From: Actinomycetales bacterium
GTDB lineage: Bacteria; Actinomycetota; Actinomycetes; Mycobacteriales; Micromonosporaceae
Assembly: GCA_002919305.1 (NCBI GenBank)
Contig: PKFB01000053.1
Location: 1-55,870 of the forward strand
Direction of reading: 5' to 3'
Length of the DNA: 55,870 nucleotides
Shown: positions 31,289-39,759 of the stretch, in pieces
How positions within the stretch are numbered: position 1 is the stretch's first letter
Layout: each line of letters begins with the position of its first letter
Notes under the pieces: generated by a model
What the model was told of the DNA's origin: nothing
Seen by the model: the letters and a program-made list of their open reading frames with translations, nothing else
Database searches by the model: none
Translations under genes and position numbers: made by a program

Positions 31289-32859
31289 GCGCTGTATCAC
31301 TGGCCGAGGAAAGACGCGTCGAACCGACTCTGATGTGGCGTGACGGGGCCATCGTCACCCTGGACCAGACCGCACTGCCGCACCAAGAGGTCACCCTGCG
31401 CATCACGACGGTCGACGACCTTATCGACGCGATCACCCGACTCGCAATCCGGGGCGCGCCAGCCCTGGGAATCGCCGGCGCGTTCGGCGTGGCGCTCTCC
31501 GCGTACCAGCACTGCCACGACGGCCGTCTCCTGACCGAACGGGTTCAGCATGACGCCACCCGCTTAGCACACGCCCGACCGACGGCGGTCAACCTGGCGT
31601 GGGGCGTGCAACGCGCCCTGAGCCGACTCCCCGAGGGAGCCGACGCGGTCCTCTCCGAAGCGATCGCTATGGCCGAGGAGGACGAACGGATCAACCGGAC
31701 CGCGGCGCGCCACGCGGCAGACCTCATCCGCCAGTTGTGTCCCCACCCGCGGCTCCGGATCCTGACCCACTGTCACACCGGTCGCCTGGCGACCGGTGGT
31801 TGGGGAACCGCGCTCGGCGCCATCCGTCACCTCGCCGCCGATGGCCAGATCGAGATGGTGCTGGCCACCGAGACACGCCCGCTGCTGCAGGGTGCCCGGT
31901 TGACCGTCTGGGAACTACGCGAAGCCGGGATCCCCCACCGCCTCCTCGTGGACTCGGCCGCGGCAACCGCGCTCGCCACCGGGATGGTCGACTGCGTCGT
32001 GGTCGGGGCCGACCGGATCGCCGCCAACGGCGATGTCGCGAACAAGATCGGCACCTACTCGCTGGCGCTGGCGGCGGCACGACATCAGGTTCCTTTCCTC
32101 GTCGTCGCACCCGAGTCGACGTTCGACGCACAGACACCGAACGGCGCCGCGATCACCATCGAGGAACGGCCGGCCACCGAGGTGACGACCCTCGCCGGGC
32201 TCGATGTCACCTGCACCGACACGTCAGCGTTCAATCCAGCCTTCGACATCACCCCCACCGAGCTGATCACCGCGGTCGTCACCGAAGAGCGCATCCGGTA
32301 CGGCGGTCGGCACCGCGGTGACGCCCCCGCGCCGACGGTGGCCGAGCGACTCGCCCGACTCTCCACCGTGGTCCCTGACTTCCCACGCCCCGGTATCCGC
32401 TTCCGCGACCTGGCCGGCGTCTACACCTGCGCGGACACGCTGCGGGACGCCGCGTACGCCCTGACCGAGGCGTTCCGAGGGGAGTTCAGCCACGTCGTCG
32501 CGGTCGAGGCGCGTGGCTTCATCCTGGGCACGGCGGTGGCACTAGCGGCGAACCGACCGCTGGTCCTGGTCCGCAAGGCAGGCAAGCTGCCCGGTCCACT
32601 CCGGTCGGTGACGTACCAGCTGGAGTACGGCCAGGACACCCTCCAGATGCAGGACCACACGGTGCCTCCCGAAGGCCGGGCCCTGATCGTGGACGACGTT
32701 CTCGCCACCGGAGGCACGTTATCGGCCGTCGCGGAACTGGTGACTCAAAACGGCGCCTCGGTAGCCGGTTTCGGTGTCCTGTGGGAACTGCCCGACCTCA
32801 ACGGCGCCCAACGCTTGCACCCCCACCGAGTGGTCGCCCTGGGAAGGGAGCGGTCATGA
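31285..32859 (+). CDS. mtnA: MtnA-Apt fusion: methylthioribose-1-phosphate isomerase and adenine phosphoribosyltransferase
   Basis: This 524-residue protein joins two complete enzymes. Residues 1 to ~345 are S-methyl-5-thioribose-1-phosphate isomerase: THCHTGRLATGGWGTALG contains candidate catalytic Cys163, and VVVGADRIAANGDVANKIGT contains Asp243, close to the Cys160/Asp240 pair of the Bacillus enzyme. Residues ~350-524 are an adenine phosphoribosyltransferase, starting VPDFPRPGIRFRDLAGVY and carrying the PRPP-binding loop LIVDDVLATGGT (467-478). MtnP (36097-36909) releases adenine and methylthioribose-1-phosphate; the two halves handle these two products, making AMP and methylthioribulose-1-phosphate. 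There is no stop or frameshift between domains. Both ends are joined to neighbours by ATGA overlaps. Confidence 0.92.
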   Translation: MSAVSLAEERRVEPTLMWRDGAIVTLDQTALPHQEVTLRITTVDDLIDAITRLAIRGAPALGIAGAFGVALSAYQHCHDGRLLTERVQHDATRLAHARPTAVNLAWGVQRALSRLPEGADAVLSEAIAMAEEDERINRTAARHAADLIRQLCPHPRLRILTHCHTGRLATGGWGTALGAIRHLAADGQIEMVLATETRPLLQGARLTVWELREAGIPHRLLVDSAAATALATGMVDCVVVGADRIAANGDVANKIGTYSLALAAARHQVPFLVVAPESTFDAQTPNGAAITIEERPATEVTTLAGLDVTCTDTSAFNPAFDITPTELITAVVTEERIRYGGRHRGDAPAPTVAERLARLSTVVPDFPRPGIRFRDLAGVYTCADTLRDAAYALTEAFRGEFSHVVAVEARGFILGTAVALAANRPLVLVRKAGKLPGPLRSVTYQLEYGQDTLQMQDHTVPPEGRALIVDDVLATGGTLSAVAELVTQNGASVAGFGVLWELPDLNGAQRLHPHRVVALGRERS

Positions 32860-33542
32860 CCAGCACACTCCCCATCACCTCTGCCCCCCTCGCCTCCGAT
32901 TACACGCAGGACACCGCGGCGGGTATCGCACTTAGCGAACTCGCACACGACCTCTACCGCAGGGGCTGGATGGCCGGCACCTCTGGCAACCTCTCGGTAC
33001 GCCTGGCCCGGGAGGACACCGTCCTCATCACGGCCAGCGGCCTGGGGAAAGGACGTCTCTCCCCGTCCGACACCGTGCTCGTCTCGGCTACCACCGGTGA
33101 GCCGCTGGTAGCCGGCTCCGCTCGACCCTCAGCCGAGACCTCAATCCACATAGCGCTGTACCAGGCCTTCCCGGACTGTGGCGCGGTGGTTCACGCCCAT
33201 ACGCCGTACGCCACCGCATTGGCGAGCCGGGCCGCCCGCGCGGGGGAGCGGTGGGTACGGTTCACCGACTTCGAGCTGATCAAGGGCATGGGGCGTCCGT
33301 TCGTGGACACGATCACCATCCCTGTGTTCCCGAACTGGCCTGAGGTGCCGCGTATCGCCGCAGAGGTCAAGGACCATTACGCCGCTTCGGAGGGCGATAC
33401 CGCCCCTGTGCTTCTCATCGCTCACCACGGCGCCACCGCCTGGGGCGCGAACCTGGCCGAGGCCACCGACCGCCTGGAGTACCTCGAAGCGCTCAGCCAC
33501 CTCGCCCTGCTGGTCGAGGACGCCCGGACAAGTAACCACTGA
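32856..33542 (+). CDS. mtnB: Methylthioribulose-1-phosphate dehydratase
   Basis: This 228-residue protein of the class II aldolase/adducin fold converts methylthioribulose-1-phosphate to diketomethylthiopentyl-1-phosphate. Seen features are [14 protein letters not shown] (phosphate loop), [14 protein letters not shown] with the conserved Glu, the zinc-site [12 protein letters not shown] (His-x-His), and [11 protein letters not shown] with the third His. Length and motif order match MtnB. The ATG at 32856 overlaps the stop of mtnA-apt by ATGA, and an upstream in-frame extension inside that gene is rejected. MtnD follows after 25 bases. Other class II aldolases share these motifs, so the assignment rests on fold plus operon. 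Confidence 0.9.
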   Translation: MTSTLPITSAPLASDYTQDTAAGIALSELAHDLYRRGWMAGTSGNLSVRLAREDTVLITASGLGKGRLSPSDTVLVSATTGEPLVAGSARPSAETSIHIALYQAFPDCGAVVHAHTPYATALASRAARAGERWVRFTDFELIKGMGRPFVDTITIPVFPNWPEVPRIAAEVKDHYAASEGDTAPVLLIAHHGATAWGANLAEATDRLEYLEALSHLALLVEDARTSNH

Positions 33543-33567
33543 CCCCTCCTTGAGAAAGGAGTCCTCG

Positions 33568-34161
33568 ATGACCCTGCTGCACGTTATGGCGGAGGACGAC
33601 CCCACGACGGTGCTCCTCCACACCGAAGACCCGGACGAGATCGTCCAGGCCCTCGCCCCTCTTAACGTCCGCTTCGAACGGTGGGAGGCCGAGGAACCCC
33701 TGCCCGACGACGCCTCCTCCGAGGACGTCCTCAAGGCGTACCGCGAAGAGGTGGACCGGCTGTGTGTTCAAGGTGACTTCCGGCTGGTCGACGTGGTCCG
33801 GCTCAAGCCCGACGACTCCGACCCGGAGTGGCCCCAGAAGGCTCACGCGGCCCGCACCAAGTTCCTGGAAGAACACACCCACGACGAAGATGAGGTGCGG
33901 TTCTTCGTCGAAGGCTCCGGCTGCTTCTATCTGCACGTCGGCTCTTCGGTGTACGCGGTCGTGTGTGAAGCCGGTGACCTGTTGTGGGTTCCCCAAGGCA
34001 CGGCGCATTGGTTCGACATGGGAACCCGGCCCGAGTTCACCGCGATCCGCTTCTTCCAAGAGGAGGACGGCTGGATCGGGAACTTCCTCCCGAACAGCAT
34101 CGCCAGCCGGTTCCCCACCCTGGATGAGTTGCGCGCAGACCACCTGGCCCACAACTCATGA
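33568..34161 (+). CDS. mtnD: Acireductone dioxygenase
   Basis: This 197-residue cupin oxidises acireductone to 2-keto-4-methylthiobutyrate and formate (iron form) or to off-pathway products (nickel form). Metal ligands are visible in [18 protein letters not shown] (two His and a Glu) and in GTAHWFDMG (third His). The ATG at 33568 was chosen because AAAGGAG lies 6 bases upstream. This is the only junction in the mtnA-mtnP stretch with a real gap (25 bases) and its own strong ribosome binding site. The 3' end overlaps mtnC by ATGA. Confidence 0.93.
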   Translation: MTLLHVMAEDDPTTVLLHTEDPDEIVQALAPLNVRFERWEAEEPLPDDASSEDVLKAYREEVDRLCVQGDFRLVDVVRLKPDDSDPEWPQKAHAARTKFLEEHTHDEDEVRFFVEGSGCFYLHVGSSVYAVVCEAGDLLWVPQGTAHWFDMGTRPEFTAIRFFQEEDGWIGNFLPNSIASRFPTLDELRADHLAHNS

Positions 34162-34913
34162 TCCGCGCGGTGGTTCTCGACGTGGAGGGCACCACCAGTT
34201 CCGCCCGCCACGTGTACGAGCATCTGTTCCCGTACTCCTACCGGCTCCTGCCCTCGTGGGTGGCCGCCCGCGGTGATGATCCACGAGTCGTGGAGGCGCT
34301 GCGGGAGGCGGCGACCATCGCCGGTCGTCCTGACGCTCCCCGGCACGAGGTCATCGCCGTGCTGCGCGACTGGATCGAGCAGGATCTCAAAATCACGCCG
34401 CTGAAGACCATCCAAGGTCTGATGTGGCAGGACGGGCTGGCCGCAGGCGCCCTCACCTCACACGTCTACGACGACGTCCCACCCGCGTTACAGGAGTGGA
34501 CGCGTCGCGGGTTGACCGTCCACATTTTCTCGTCCGGCTCCGTGGCCGCCCAACGGGCCTGGTTCCGCTACAGCACACACGGGGACCTGTCGCGGTACCT
34601 GACCGGGTTCTTCGACACCGCTAACGCGGGAGGGAAACGCTCCCCCGATTCATACCGGGCGATCACCCGCGTCATCGGTGTCCCACCGGCCGCAACCGTC
34701 TTCCTGTCCGACGTGACCGCCGAACTGGACGCCGCTCGGAGCGCCGGTTGGCACACGGTCGCGGTTCGCCGCGACGACGCGCCGTCCCTAGCCGGCGATC
34801 ACCTGACCATCACCACTTTCGAGGAGCTCGACCTCACCCTCGATCCTCCCGGCCGTCGGCCCCTGAGGGCTGACGGCCCCGCCTCCCGAACGTCCGCGCT
34901 GGAGAGGTTATGA
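34158..34913 (+). CDS. mtnC: Enolase-phosphatase E1
   Basis: This 251-residue HAD-superfamily enzyme enolises and dephosphorylates diketomethylthiopentyl-1-phosphate to acireductone. The HAD nucleophile motif LDVEGTTSS is at residues 7-15 (Asp8, with Glu10 as the second acidic residue typical of MtnC). [13 protein letters not shown] is motif II and the [12 protein letters not shown] segment carries the C-terminal acidic motif. The start overlaps mtnD and the stop overlaps the aminotransferase gene, both as ATGA. The length agrees with the family. Confidence 0.93.
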   Translation: MIRAVVLDVEGTTSSARHVYEHLFPYSYRLLPSWVAARGDDPRVVEALREAATIAGRPDAPRHEVIAVLRDWIEQDLKITPLKTIQGLMWQDGLAAGALTSHVYDDVPPALQEWTRRGLTVHIFSSGSVAAQRAWFRYSTHGDLSRYLTGFFDTANAGGKRSPDSYRAITRVIGVPPAATVFLSDVTAELDAARSAGWHTVAVRRDDAPSLAGDHLTITTFEELDLTLDPPGRRPLRADGPASRTSALERL

Positions 34914-36100
34914 GGAGTCTCAGTACCGCATCTGCTCCCAGCGGCGGCACCACGATCTTCACTGAGATGACCGCCCTGGCGCACCGCACCGGGGCGGTCA
35001 ACCTGGGCCAGGGCTTCCCCGACACCGACGGGCCACCGGCGATGCTGGAGGCCGCCCGGGCAGCCATCGCGGCCGGGGCGAACCAGTATCCCCCGCTGGA
35101 CGGGGTCCCTGAACTGCGTACCGCGATCGCCACGCAACGGTCGCTGCGATACGGCACCCCCTACGACCCGGACACCGAGATCATGGTGACCACGGGGGCG
35201 ACCGAGGCCCTGACAGCGGCGCTCCTAGCGTTGTGCGAGCCCGACGACGAAGTCATCGTCCTCGAGCCCTACTACGACTCGTACGCGGCCGGGGTCGCCC
35301 TGGCGAGGGCCCGGTTGCGCACCGTCCCGATGCGGCCAGACTCCACCGGCCGGTTCCGGTTCGACCCGGCGGACTTGTCCGCCGCGATCACACCGCGTTC
35401 TCGGTTGGTGCTGGTGAACAGTCCGCACAACCCGACCGGCACCGTCCTCAGCCTCCAGGAACTGGCCGCGATCGCTGACTGCTGTCACCGCGCCGACCTG
35501 ATCGCCGTCACCGACGAGGTCTACGAGTACCTGACCTACGACGGTGTCACCCACATCCCACTGGCCTCCCTCCCCGGGATGCGGGACCGGACCCTGACGA
35601 TCTCTTCAGCGGGGAAGACCTTCAGTGCCACCGGCTGGAAGGTGGGGTGGGTGTGCGGCCCCGCCAGACTGATCAAAGCCGTACGCCAGGTCAAGCAGTA
35701 CCTAACCTTCGCCTCGGGGACCGCGTTCCAGCACGCGGTCGCCTTGGCGCTGCGTACTCAACAGCATTGGGTCGCCGACCTGGCACGCCAGCTGCAAACC
35801 CGCCGGAACCAACTGCGCGCCAGCCTGACGGCGGCAGGCCTGTCCCCCTTCGCCTGCCAGGGCACGTACTTCCTGCAGGCCGACATCCGGCCCTTGGGTT
35901 TGACGGACGGGTTCCGTTTCTGTCGCTCGCTGCCGGGTCAGGTCGGTGTCGCCGCGATCCCCAGCGCGGCGTTCTACCGCGATCCCGAGGCCGGGCTGCC
36001 GTTCATCCGCTTCGCGTTCTGTAAACGCCCCGAGGTGCTGGATGAGGCGGCCCGCAGACTCACCAGCCTTCGCTCGACACCGTGTCAGGAGGTGGAATGA
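34910..36100 (+). CDS. mtnE: Class I PLP aminotransferase, probable methionine-forming MtnE
   Basis: This 396-residue fold-type I aminotransferase resembles the YbdL/kynurenine aminotransferase group: VNLGQGFPDTDGPPAMLEAA near the start, NSPHNPTGTVLS, TDEVYEYLTYDG, and the PLP-lysine motif SSAGKTFSATGWKVGW with Lys236. These enzymes often use methionine or glutamine with 2-oxo acids. In this operon its expected job is amination of 2-keto-4-methylthiobutyrate to methionine, the last salvage step (inference from context). The start overlaps mtnC and the stop overlaps mtnP, both as ATGA. Confidence 0.87.
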   Translation: MRSLSTASAPSGGTTIFTEMTALAHRTGAVNLGQGFPDTDGPPAMLEAARAAIAAGANQYPPLDGVPELRTAIATQRSLRYGTPYDPDTEIMVTTGATEALTAALLALCEPDDEVIVLEPYYDSYAAGVALARARLRTVPMRPDSTGRFRFDPADLSAAITPRSRLVLVNSPHNPTGTVLSLQELAAIADCCHRADLIAVTDEVYEYLTYDGVTHIPLASLPGMRDRTLTISSAGKTFSATGWKVGWVCGPARLIKAVRQVKQYLTFASGTAFQHAVALALRTQQHWVADLARQLQTRRNQLRASLTAAGLSPFACQGTYFLQADIRPLGLTDGFRFCRSLPGQVGVAAIPSAAFYRDPEAGLPFIRFAFCKRPEVLDEAARRLTSLRSTPCQEVE

Positions 36101-36909
36101 CCGCATCGGAGCGGCCCGACGTCGGCATCATCGGCGGTACGGGCCTGTACTCCCTTCCCGTGCGTGCCAGCGAACGGCACATCGACACCCCATTCGGCCC
36201 ACCCAGTGGCCCGTTGTTGATCGGCGAGGTATCCGGCCGGAGCGTCGCGTTCCTCGCCCGGCATGGTCCCGATCACAGCATTCCACCACACAAGATCAAC
36301 TACCTCGCCAACATATGGGCGCTCCGCGCCGTGGGGGTACGCCAGATCATCGCTCCCTGCGCGGTCGGCTCCCTGCGCCCTGACCTCGAACCGGGCAGCA
36401 TGGTGGTCCCAGATCAGCTCGTCGACCGCACCTACGGACGCCGCCACACCTATATGGACACCGGCGCGGTACACGTCTCCTTCGCTGATCCCTACTGCCC
36501 CGTCGGCCGGGAGACCACGTTGAAGACCGCCCAGGAACTGGGGATCCCGATGGTCGACGGGGGCACCATGGTGGTGATCGAGGGACCGCGGTTCTCCACC
36601 CGGGCCGAATCACAGTGGTACGCCCGCCAGGGGTGGTCACTGATCAACATGACCGGGTTTCCGGAGGCGGTCCTGGCTCGGGAGTTGGCCCTGTGCTACA
36701 CCTCCGTCGCCCTCGTCACTGACCTGGACGCCGGTGCGGCCCCCGGTGAGGGGGTCACCCAGCACGACGTCTTCGCGATCTTCTCCGAGAACCTCGACCG
36801 CCTGCGCACCCTCCTGCTGCGGCTGGTCGATTCACTGCCGACGACTCCGTCGTGCCGTTGCCGCTCAGCGCTGGACGGTATGTCGCTCCCGTTCTCCTTA
36901 CCCGACTGA
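36097..36909 (+). CDS. mtnP: S-methyl-5'-thioadenosine phosphorylase
   Basis: This 270-residue protein is of the purine nucleoside phosphorylase type II family. It has VGIIGGTGLYSLPV (phosphate loop), FLARHGPDHSIPPHKINYLA, IAPCAVGSLRPDLEPGSMVV, the substrate-site region VIEGPRFSTRAES and NMTGFPEAVLARELALCY. It phosphorolyses methylthioadenosine to adenine and methylthioribose-1-phosphate, the entry step of the pathway. It fits an operon with mtnA but no mtnK or mtnN. ATG 36097 overlaps the aminotransferase stop; an in-frame GTG at 36082 is less likely. The last ~30 residues are atypical (Cys/Ser-rich). Confidence 0.9.
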   Translation: MTASERPDVGIIGGTGLYSLPVRASERHIDTPFGPPSGPLLIGEVSGRSVAFLARHGPDHSIPPHKINYLANIWALRAVGVRQIIAPCAVGSLRPDLEPGSMVVPDQLVDRTYGRRHTYMDTGAVHVSFADPYCPVGRETTLKTAQELGIPMVDGGTMVVIEGPRFSTRAESQWYARQGWSLINMTGFPEAVLARELALCYTSVALVTDLDAGAAPGEGVTQHDVFAIFSENLDRLRTLLLRLVDSLPTTPSCRCRSALDGMSLPFSLPD

Positions 36910-36915
36910 CCTCCC

Positions 36916-38412
36916 ATGTCCGACGTTCTCGCGCGATTAGAACGCGTCCCGTTCTCCCGTCCGCACCTTCGACTGCTCGCCATGGGCGGATTGGGGATCA
37001 CCTTCGACGGCCTGGATGTCGCCATCCTGGCGTTCGCCCTCCCCTCGGTGGCCGAGGAGTGGCAGTTGAGCGGCTTCCAGACCGGCCTGGTGGGCAGTTC
37101 AACGCTGATCGGATTCTTCTTCGGCGCCCTCGGCGCCGGCGTCATCGCGGACCGGATCGGCCGCCGGCGGGTCATGATGTGGGCGCTGGCCATCTTCTGC
37201 CTGGCGACCCTCGTCGCGGCCGCCGCGCCGACCTGGGAGTTCTTCTTCGGCGCCCGGGTGCTCGCGGGTCTCGGCACCGGAGCCGAAGCCGTCATCATCC
37301 CCACCTTCCTGACGGAGTTCATCCCGGGGAGGGTGCGGGGCCGCTTCATCGGCATGCTGGCGGGGTTCTTCTCCTTCGGCTATGTAGGCGCGGCTCTGCT
37401 AGGCCGGTTCCTCGTTCCGACCGGGCTGGAGGGCTGGCGGCTCCTCCACGTCGTTGCCGCTGTCCCCATCCTCCTCCTGCTGTGGTGGCGCAGGTCGATA
37501 CCGGAATCCCCCCGATTCCTGCTCAATCAGGGGCAGGTGGCGCAAGCGCGCGCCATCGTGGAACGGATCGAACGGGAGGCCTACCGACGGGGCGGTGTTC
37601 CCTCACCGGTACCGGCTCTGCCCGCTGAGTCCGTAGCACCATCGTCTCCGTCGACGGCGCCCCGCGTCGGCATCGGCGCGCTTTGGAGACGCGGGTTGGC
37701 TAGAAGAACCGCGTTGCTGTGGCTGCTCTGGACGGTGATCACGTTCTCGTTCTACGGCTTCTTCACCTTCATGCCGACGCTGCTGTACGAGAACGGGCTC
37801 ACCGTCACCAGAAGCTTCAGCTACTCCATCGTGATCTACCTCGCCCAGATCCCCGGCTACTACTCCGCCGCCGCGCTCAACGATCTGATAGGCCGCACCT
37901 GGACCATCGCGATCTACCTCAGCGGCGGGACAATCGCGGCCTATCTGCTCTCCGGCTCCGACTTCTCCGCGCAGGTCATGCTCTTCGGCGCGGTGCTGTC
38001 GTTCTTCATGAACGGGGTGTACGCCGCCATATACGCCTACACGCCGGAGTTGTACCCGACGGCGATCCGCGCCCGGGGCATGGGCGCCGCCTCAGCAGTC
38101 GGTCGGATCGGTGGCATCGTGGCCCCCGTCCTGATCGGTGCCACCTACCCGGTCATCGGCTTCGACGGTGTCTTCTTGATCACCACCACCGCGCTTGGCA
38201 CCGGCGTACTGCTGGTGCTGGTGGCCGGAGTACCCACCCGGGGACGCGCGCTAGAGGAGATCAACGAACAGGAGCCCCAAAGCACCCAACCGTCGGCACC
38301 GGCGACGGCTCCCCGCTCTGCCCCACCGGTCTCCCACCACCACACTCTCTCGTCACGCTCAGGCTCCGCCTCCGCGGACGCGGAAAGGAAGTATCCCCGT
38401 GTCGACACCTGA
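36916..38412 (+). CDS. MFS transporter (sugar porter/organic ion type)
   Basis: This 498-residue protein has twelve predicted membrane segments. It carries GAGVIADRIGRRRVMMWAL (MFS motif A between helices 2 and 3), the sugar-porter-type PESPRFLLNQGQ after helix 6 and TPELYPTAIRARGMGAAS in the second half. The C-terminal ~60 residues are a Ser/Pro/Thr-rich cytosolic tail. It starts 6 bases after mtnP and overlaps the amidohydrolase gene by 14 bases, so it belongs to the salvage operon. Uptake of methylthio-nucleosides or another feedstock, or export of a by-product, is an inference; the family does not reveal the substrate. Confidence 0.85.
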   Translation: MSDVLARLERVPFSRPHLRLLAMGGLGITFDGLDVAILAFALPSVAEEWQLSGFQTGLVGSSTLIGFFFGALGAGVIADRIGRRRVMMWALAIFCLATLVAAAAPTWEFFFGARVLAGLGTGAEAVIIPTFLTEFIPGRVRGRFIGMLAGFFSFGYVGAALLGRFLVPTGLEGWRLLHVVAAVPILLLLWWRRSIPESPRFLLNQGQVAQARAIVERIEREAYRRGGVPSPVPALPAESVAPSSPSTAPRVGIGALWRRGLARRTALLWLLWTVITFSFYGFFTFMPTLLYENGLTVTRSFSYSIVIYLAQIPGYYSAAALNDLIGRTWTIAIYLSGGTIAAYLLSGSDFSAQVMLFGAVLSFFMNGVYAAIYAYTPELYPTAIRARGMGAASAVGRIGGIVAPVLIGATYPVIGFDGVFLITTTALGTGVLLVLVAGVPTRGRALEEINEQEPQSTQPSAPATAPRSAPPVSHHHTLSSRSGSASADAERKYPRVDT

Positions 38413-39646
38413 CAGCGGACGCACCTGGCTGCTCACCAACGCGACGGTGCTGGATGTAGTCACCGGGACCATGCTTCCCGACCGTCGGGTACTGATCATC
38501 GATGGTTCAATCACCGAAGTCGGTGACCACGAGGTACGCCACGACGCCGCCCGCGTCCTTGACCTCAAGGGAGCGACGCTCCTGCCCGGCCTGATCGACG
38601 GTCATGTCCATGTGACCGCGGCCTCGGCGGATCTGTCCGCGCTCCCTGAGATGTCGTCCTACTACGTCGGGGCGTTCGCGGCTGCGACATTGCGGGACAT
38701 GCTCTACCGGGGCTTCACCACCGTCCGTGACTGTGGTGGAGCCGACTACGGCCTGGCCGCCGCCATCTCCCAAGGCCTGATCGTCGGCCCCCGGCTTCTG
38801 TTCGCGGGCAAGGCGCTCTCCCAGACCGGCGGCCACGGTGATGTGCGGCACCCCGGTCGGGACAGCCGGCCACCCTCTTACCACTGTCCTGACTTCGGAC
38901 GGGTGTGTGATGGGGTCCCGGAGTGCCGCCGTGCGGCCCGCGATGAACTCCGCAAAGGCGCCCACCACCTCAAGATCATGCTTGGTGGTGGAGTCACCTC
39001 ACCCACTGATCGGATCGACAGCACACAGTTCGCACTGGATGAGATCACCGCGATTGTCGCCGAAGCCCAGGCGGCCGGGCGATACGTCGCTGGCCACGCC
39101 TACACGGCGGAGGCCATCAACCGAGGTTTGACGTGCGGGGTACGCAGTATCGAGCACGGCAACCTGCTCGACGACAGCAGCATCGCGTTGTTCCGTTCCA
39201 CAGGGGCCTATCTCGTCCCCACCCTCGTCACATATCAGGCGCTCGCCGAGGAGGGCCGGGCAGGTGGTCTCGCAGAGAATGTCCGGCACAAACTCCATGA
39301 GGTACTCGACTTCGGACTGCGCGCCTTGGAGGCCGCATACCGAGGGGGCGTCAATATCGTCTTCGGAACCGACCTGCTCGGTCCCATGCACCGCCGCCAG
39401 CTCGACGAGTTCCGGCTCCGGTGCGAGGTGGTCAAGCCGATCGACATCATCCGCTCGGCCACCGTCACGGCCGCAGCCATGATCGGAGCGGAGGGCTCCT
39501 TGGGGGTTATCGCTCCTGGCGCACACGCCGACCTGATCGCGGTCGATGGCGATCCGCTGGAGCATCCCCACTTGTTGTGGGAACTCGACCACCGGCGGCT
39601 CCTGATGGCCGGTGGGCGGCTCTATCACCCGCTCCGGAATCGTTAA
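38399..39646 (+). CDS. Amidohydrolase-superfamily metal hydrolase
   Basis: This 415-residue TIM-barrel metal hydrolase is flanked by the usual beta-sandwich segments. It shows LLPGLIDGHVHV (His-x-His metal site), HHLKIMLGGGV with a Lys suited to carboxylation, VAGHAYTAEAINRGL and VRSIEHGNL (two metal His) and the catalytic Asp in VFGTDLLG. The Lys-containing motif points to the imidazolonepropionase-like/Xaa-Pro dipeptidase-like group rather than to MTA/SAH deaminases. GTG 38399 lies inside the end of the transporter gene with AAAGGAAG upstream. As last gene of the operon it may process a compound imported by the MFS protein (inference). Confidence 0.83.
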   Translation: MSTPDSGRTWLLTNATVLDVVTGTMLPDRRVLIIDGSITEVGDHEVRHDAARVLDLKGATLLPGLIDGHVHVTAASADLSALPEMSSYYVGAFAAATLRDMLYRGFTTVRDCGGADYGLAAAISQGLIVGPRLLFAGKALSQTGGHGDVRHPGRDSRPPSYHCPDFGRVCDGVPECRRAARDELRKGAHHLKIMLGGGVTSPTDRIDSTQFALDEITAIVAEAQAAGRYVAGHAYTAEAINRGLTCGVRSIEHGNLLDDSSIALFRSTGAYLVPTLVTYQALAEEGRAGGLAENVRHKLHEVLDFGLRALEAAYRGGVNIVFGTDLLGPMHRRQLDEFRLRCEVVKPIDIIRSATVTAAAMIGAEGSLGVIAPGAHADLIAVDGDPLEHPHLLWELDHRRLLMAGGRLYHPLRNR

Positions 39647-39666
39647 GCAATCCTCGGGTCACGTCA

Positions 39667-39707
39667 GCGGCCGGCGTCACGCCGGAACGGAGCGCGACGC
39701 CGGCCGC
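39667..39707. terminator. Strong bidirectional terminator hairpin
   Basis: A perfect 12-bp stem (GCGGCCGGCGTC at 39667-39678 with its complement at 39696-39707) has a 17-base loop. It starts 20 bases after the amidohydrolase stop and precedes the convergent gene ending at 39760. It probably ends the methionine salvage operon and may serve both strands. Confidence 0.75.
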
Positions 39708-39759
39708 GTACCTGGTTACTGATGCGTGACGGGCGCTAGGCAGCCGGTCAATCCCCAGG

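Noticed and set aside
38399-39646. Amidohydrolase as an MTA/SAH deaminase
   Set aside because: The metal-site motifs (HHLKIMLGGG, Lys type) fit the imidazolonepropionase/dipeptidase-like group instead, and the pathway here uses MtnP.
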